Of a stretch of DNA of 64,000 nucleotides, positions 63,301-64,000 are shown one piece after another; positions within the stretch are counted from its first letter, which is position 1, and every line of letters starts with the position of its first letter. The position numbers were made by a program, and so were the translations under genes. The notes beneath the pieces were generated by a model. That model saw only the letters and a list, made by a program, of their open reading frames with translations, was not told where the DNA came from and searched no databases. The DNA comes from Burkholderiales bacterium (lineage in GTDB: Bacteria; Pseudomonadota; Gammaproteobacteria; Burkholderiales; Burkholderiaceae_C), in contig JACRAZ010000003.1 in assembly GCA_016213205.1 (NCBI GenBank), forward strand, positions 1-64,000. Direction: 5' to 3'.

Positions 63301-64000
63301 TCATGCCGCACCCCCTTGCGCCAGCAGCCAGCAGGCTGCACGCGTGGCGACACCGGTCATCAGGTCCGGCCGCTCCGAACGGCAACGTGGCATCACCTGA
63401 GGGCAGCGCGGATTGAAGGCGCACCCGGGTGGGATTGCTGTGAGGCGCGGCATCGCGCCATCGATCTGCATCAACCGCTCGCGCTCGCTGTCCATCGACG
63501 GGATCGACCCCATCAGGCCCACGGTGTACGGGTGCGCGGGCCGATGGATCACATCGGCCACCGGGCCGATCTCCACCACGCGGCCGGCATACATCACCGC
63601 CACGCGGTCGCAGGATTCGGCGATCACGCCCATGTCGTGCGTCACCAGCATCACCGCCGCACCATGCTGCTTGGCCAGGCGCTTGAGCAGGCTGATGATC
63701 TGGGCCTGGATCGAGACATCGAGCGCGGTCGTCGGCTCGTCGGCCACGATCAGCTTGGGTTCAGCGGCCAGCGCCAGCGCAATCACCACGCGTTGGCGCA
63801 TGCCGCCCGAGAACTGGTGCGGGTACTGGTCGATGCGATGCTCGGCCGCCGGAATGCCGGTTTCCTGCAACAGCCGGATGGCGCGCCGACGGGCCTCGTC
63901 TGCGCCGACGTTCAGGTGGACCTGGATCGTCTCGGTGAGCTGGCGGCCAATGGTCACCAGCGGGTTCAGCGAGGTCAGCGGATCCTGGAAGATCGCGCCG
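63301..64000 (-). CDS. oligopeptide/dipeptide ABC transporter ATPase (DppD/OppD type), partial
   Basis: The C-terminal 233 residues of an ATPase whose 5' end lies beyond the window. Visible: Q-loop [11 protein letters not shown], signature [14 protein letters not shown], Walker [13 protein letters not shown], the H-loop MLVTHDMGV and the C-terminal cysteine motif [17 protein letters not shown]. Together with the downstream DppF-type gene it belongs to a peptide importer operon whose permeases would lie to the right. Confidence 0.92.
   Translation of the reverse strand, partial: GAIFQDPLTSLNPLVTIGRQLTETIQVHLNVGADEARRRAIRLLQETGIPAAEHRIDQYPHQFSGGMRQRVVIALALAAEPKLIVADEPTTALDVSIQAQIISLLKRLAKQHGAAVMLVTHDMGVIAESCDRVAVMYAGRVVEIGPVADVIHRPAHPYTVGLMGSIPSMDSERERLMQIDGAMPRLTAIPPGCAFNPRCPQVMPRCRSERPDLMTGVATRAACWLLAQGGAA

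Overview
This 64 kb window is high-GC chromosomal DNA from a betaproteobacterium. It most likely belongs to the Burkholderiales, near the Rubrivivax/Leptothrix/Ideonella group. That placement is inferred from the gene order pilMNOPQ..aroK-aroB-dgt..gltB-gltD with divergent mrcA-cyaY-lptM, the mlaFEDACB order, the HexR-linked zwf and the codon bias. No rRNA, tRNA, CRISPR array or prophage was recognised.

Layout. 0.1-2.5 kb: MarR regulator divergent from a tannase/feruloyl-esterase-type lipoprotein. 2.7-8.3 kb: reductive pyrimidine catabolism operon (preT, preA, dihydropyrimidinase, ureidopropionase-type amidohydrolase) behind a sigma-54-type promoter and a RutR-like operator. 8.4-13.8 kb: lipoprotein, M20 carboxypeptidase divergent from a GlxA-type AraC regulator, and an Escherichia-like lysR/lysA pair. 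13.8-19.6 kb: monohaem protein, two tandem orphan substrate-binding proteins, a lysozyme-fold-like protein overlapping a small membrane protein, and an enoyl-CoA hydratase. 19.7-22.9 kb: ABC exporter, a halohydrin-dehalogenase-like protein and a small duplicated membrane protein. 23-26 kb: OmpA lipoprotein and Ser/Thr kinase. 26-30.6 kb: NMT1/THI5-type ABC importer operon ending in a RutR-like regulator and preceded by the same promoter/operator arrangement as preT. 30.7-37.6 kb: tal-pgi-HAD operon, beta-helix protein, zwf-hexR. 37.6-41.6 kb: mlaFEDACB. 41.7-48 kb: gltBD. 48-59 kb: REP-type Y1 transposase, dgt, aroB, aroK, an Ig-domain lipoprotein and pilQPONM. 59.3-64 kb: mrcA, cyaY, lptM and a dipeptide-type ABC transporter running off the right edge.

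How the parts connect. The pyrimidine operon and the importer operon lie about 18 kb apart. Their 16-bp operators differ at one base when read in the direction of transcription, and both sit 18 nt downstream of -24/-12 elements. They look like one split regulon controlled by the RutR-like protein and nitrogen status. The canonical cyaY-lptM site lacks the lysA that usually follows it, while an Escherichia-type lysA with its own lysR sits elsewhere in the window. The 21570-22250 protein has the diagnostic motifs of halohydrin dehalogenases rather than classical SDR dehydrogenases.
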